Assembly: GCA_001303665.1 (NCBI GenBank) | Contig: LJUF01000140.1 | Span: 1-13,301, forward strand | Source of the DNA: Phycisphaerae bacterium SM23_33 | GTDB lineage: Bacteria > Planctomycetota > Phycisphaerae > SM23-33 | DNA: 13,301 bases | Direction of reading: 5' to 3' | Part shown: one piece after another, positions 12,829 to 13,301 of the stretch | How positions within the stretch are numbered: the stretch's first letter is position 1 | How the letters are laid out: the number at the start of each line of letters is the position of its first letter | The notes under the pieces: generated by a model | What the model was told of the DNA's origin: nothing | The model's input: only the letters and a program-made list of their open reading frames with translations | Databases searched by the model: none | Position numbers and translations under genes: made by a program

Positions 12829-12856
12829 TCTAACCTCTCACCTCTCACCTCTTACC
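12829..12856 (-). repeat. Right heptamer array (GGTNAGA)
   Basis: Read on the minus strand the units are GGTAAGA, GGTGAGA, GGTGAGA and GGTTAGA, without spacers. The array encodes the last ahbC residues (RGER) and supplies its stop codon TGA (12838-12840). It is inverted relative to 12385-12412. Confidence 0.88.
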
Positions 12857-13301
12857 TCCTGGTCGGTCAGGTAGCAGGCGGGGTCGTCGGCCCAGGTCTC
12901 GCCGGTGGCGGCCTCGGCCCGGGCGCGGAAGTTCCCGTTGCACAGCTCCAGCCAGCGGCAGCGAGCGCAGCGGCCGGTCAGCGGTCTGGGGCGGCGGCGG
13001 AGCCCAGCCAGCAGCTCGATGGACTCGTCGTTCCAGATTTCGCTGAAGGGCCGCCGGCGGACGTTGCCCAGCACCTGCGTCGGCCAGAACTGGTCGGGCG
13101 TGACGTCGCCGTCAGACCGGACGCATGCCAGGCGCACGCCGCTGGCGTTGCCCCCGTTGGCCCGCAGCAGCTCCAAGGCCGCGGCCGCCCGGTCGGGGTC
13201 CTCGCGCAGCAGACGGAGAACGACATATGGCCCGTCGGCGTGGTTGTCCACGGTGAGGACTTCGGGCTGCCGGCCGGCGGCGTGCTCGGCCGCCGTCAGG
13301 T
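12838..13301 (-). CDS. ahbC: AhbC/NirJ-like radical SAM protein, C-terminal part (gene continues past the window edge)
   Basis: The open frame runs in from the edge with no start in view; the N-terminal radical-SAM CxxxCxxC half is outside. The visible 154 residues are the SPASM half. They include EVLTVDNHADGPYVVLRL, ELLRANGGNASGVRLACV, GDVTPDQFWPTQVLGNVR, PFSEIWND, GRCARCRWLELCNGNFRARA and WADDPACYLTDQEV. This series is characteristic of AhbC (12,18-didecarboxysiroheme to iron-coproporphyrin III) and its relative NirJ. AhbC is favoured because an AhbD-like gene follows and no haem d1 gene is seen. The native protein ends about where DQEV stops; the final RGER is encoded by the heptamer array of the inserted cassette. 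A GTG at 13251 is internal, not the start. Confidence 0.85.
   Translation of the reverse strand, partial: LTAAEHAAGRQPEVLTVDNHADGPYVVLRLLREDPDRAAAALELLRANGGNASGVRLACVRSDGDVTPDQFWPTQVLGNVRRRPFSEIWNDESIELLAGLRRRPRPLTGRCARCRWLELCNGNFRARAEAATGETWADDPACYLTDQEVRGER

Larger units (their letters stand above)
12385..12856 (-). mobile_element. Candidate cassette: four-helix-bundle gene between inverted GGTNAGA heptamer arrays
   Basis: A single S23/IVP-family gene is bounded by three to four 7-bp repeats at each end, in inverted orientation, total 472 bp, wedged between ahbC and the ahbD-like gene. The right array overlaps the last codons and stop of ahbC. There is no transposase. IVP-family genes are known from intervening sequences in 23S rRNA genes, whose complementary ends form a stem; the two arrays here could likewise pair in RNA. 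Mobility is inferred. Confidence 0.6.

Noticed and set aside
12385..12856. Heptamer arrays as a CRISPR or satellite locus
   Set aside because: Units are 7 bp with no spacers, and the two arrays are inverted around one gene; no cas genes.

Overview
The window is a GC-rich bacterial chromosome segment carrying about a dozen genes. Secreted HEAT-repeat proteins, a lipoprotein-type S49 peptidase, a zinc-ribbon/TM protein and a siroheme-type haem pathway together suggest a planctomycete, perhaps Phycisphaerae-like. This is inferred from gene character; no marker gene proves it.

Layout. Positions 93-668 (+) encode an excisionase-type HTH fused to a degenerate receiver domain. Positions 814-5482 (+) form a probable operon: an SppA-like lipoprotein peptidase, a zinc-ribbon/TM/vWA-like protein whose frame is joined to sppA without a visible stop or start, a corrinoid methyltransferase (AcsE/MeTr type), and a RACo-type reductive activator that overlaps it by ATGA. 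Positions 5532-6932 (-) encode a secreted HEAT-repeat protein, divergent from yggS (7029-7754, +). Positions 7797-9626 (-) are an amidohydrolase plus PfpI/DJ-1 pair. A tRNA-Ala(CGC) lies at 9775-9847, followed at once by a GIY-YIG nuclease gene between two perfect 77-bp direct repeats. A second secreted HEAT protein is at 10314-11237 (-). The right end (11319-13301, -) holds two radical-SAM genes of the siroheme-dependent haem route: ahbC, cut by the window edge, and an ahbD-like gene with an abnormal C-terminus. A low-GC four-helix-bundle (S23/IVP family) gene lies between them.

The most unusual content is two one-gene cassettes of under 500 bp, about 2 kb apart. Each consists of a small foreign-looking gene and its flanking repeats. 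Cassette 1 (9843-10277) is the GIY-YIG gene between 77-bp repeats that begin inside the tRNA 3' end. Cassette 2 (12385-12856) is the four-helix-bundle gene between inverted arrays of the heptamer GGTNAGA; it sits exactly at the 3' end of ahbC and separates it from ahbD. Neither encodes a recognisable transposase or integrase. Other points of interest are the sppA/vWA frame junction, which contains the same TAT CTT TG string as the prfB +1 frameshift site, and three promoters placed so close to their start codons that the mRNAs should be nearly leaderless.

All sites and motifs were read by eye. No database search, folding or codon statistics were run.
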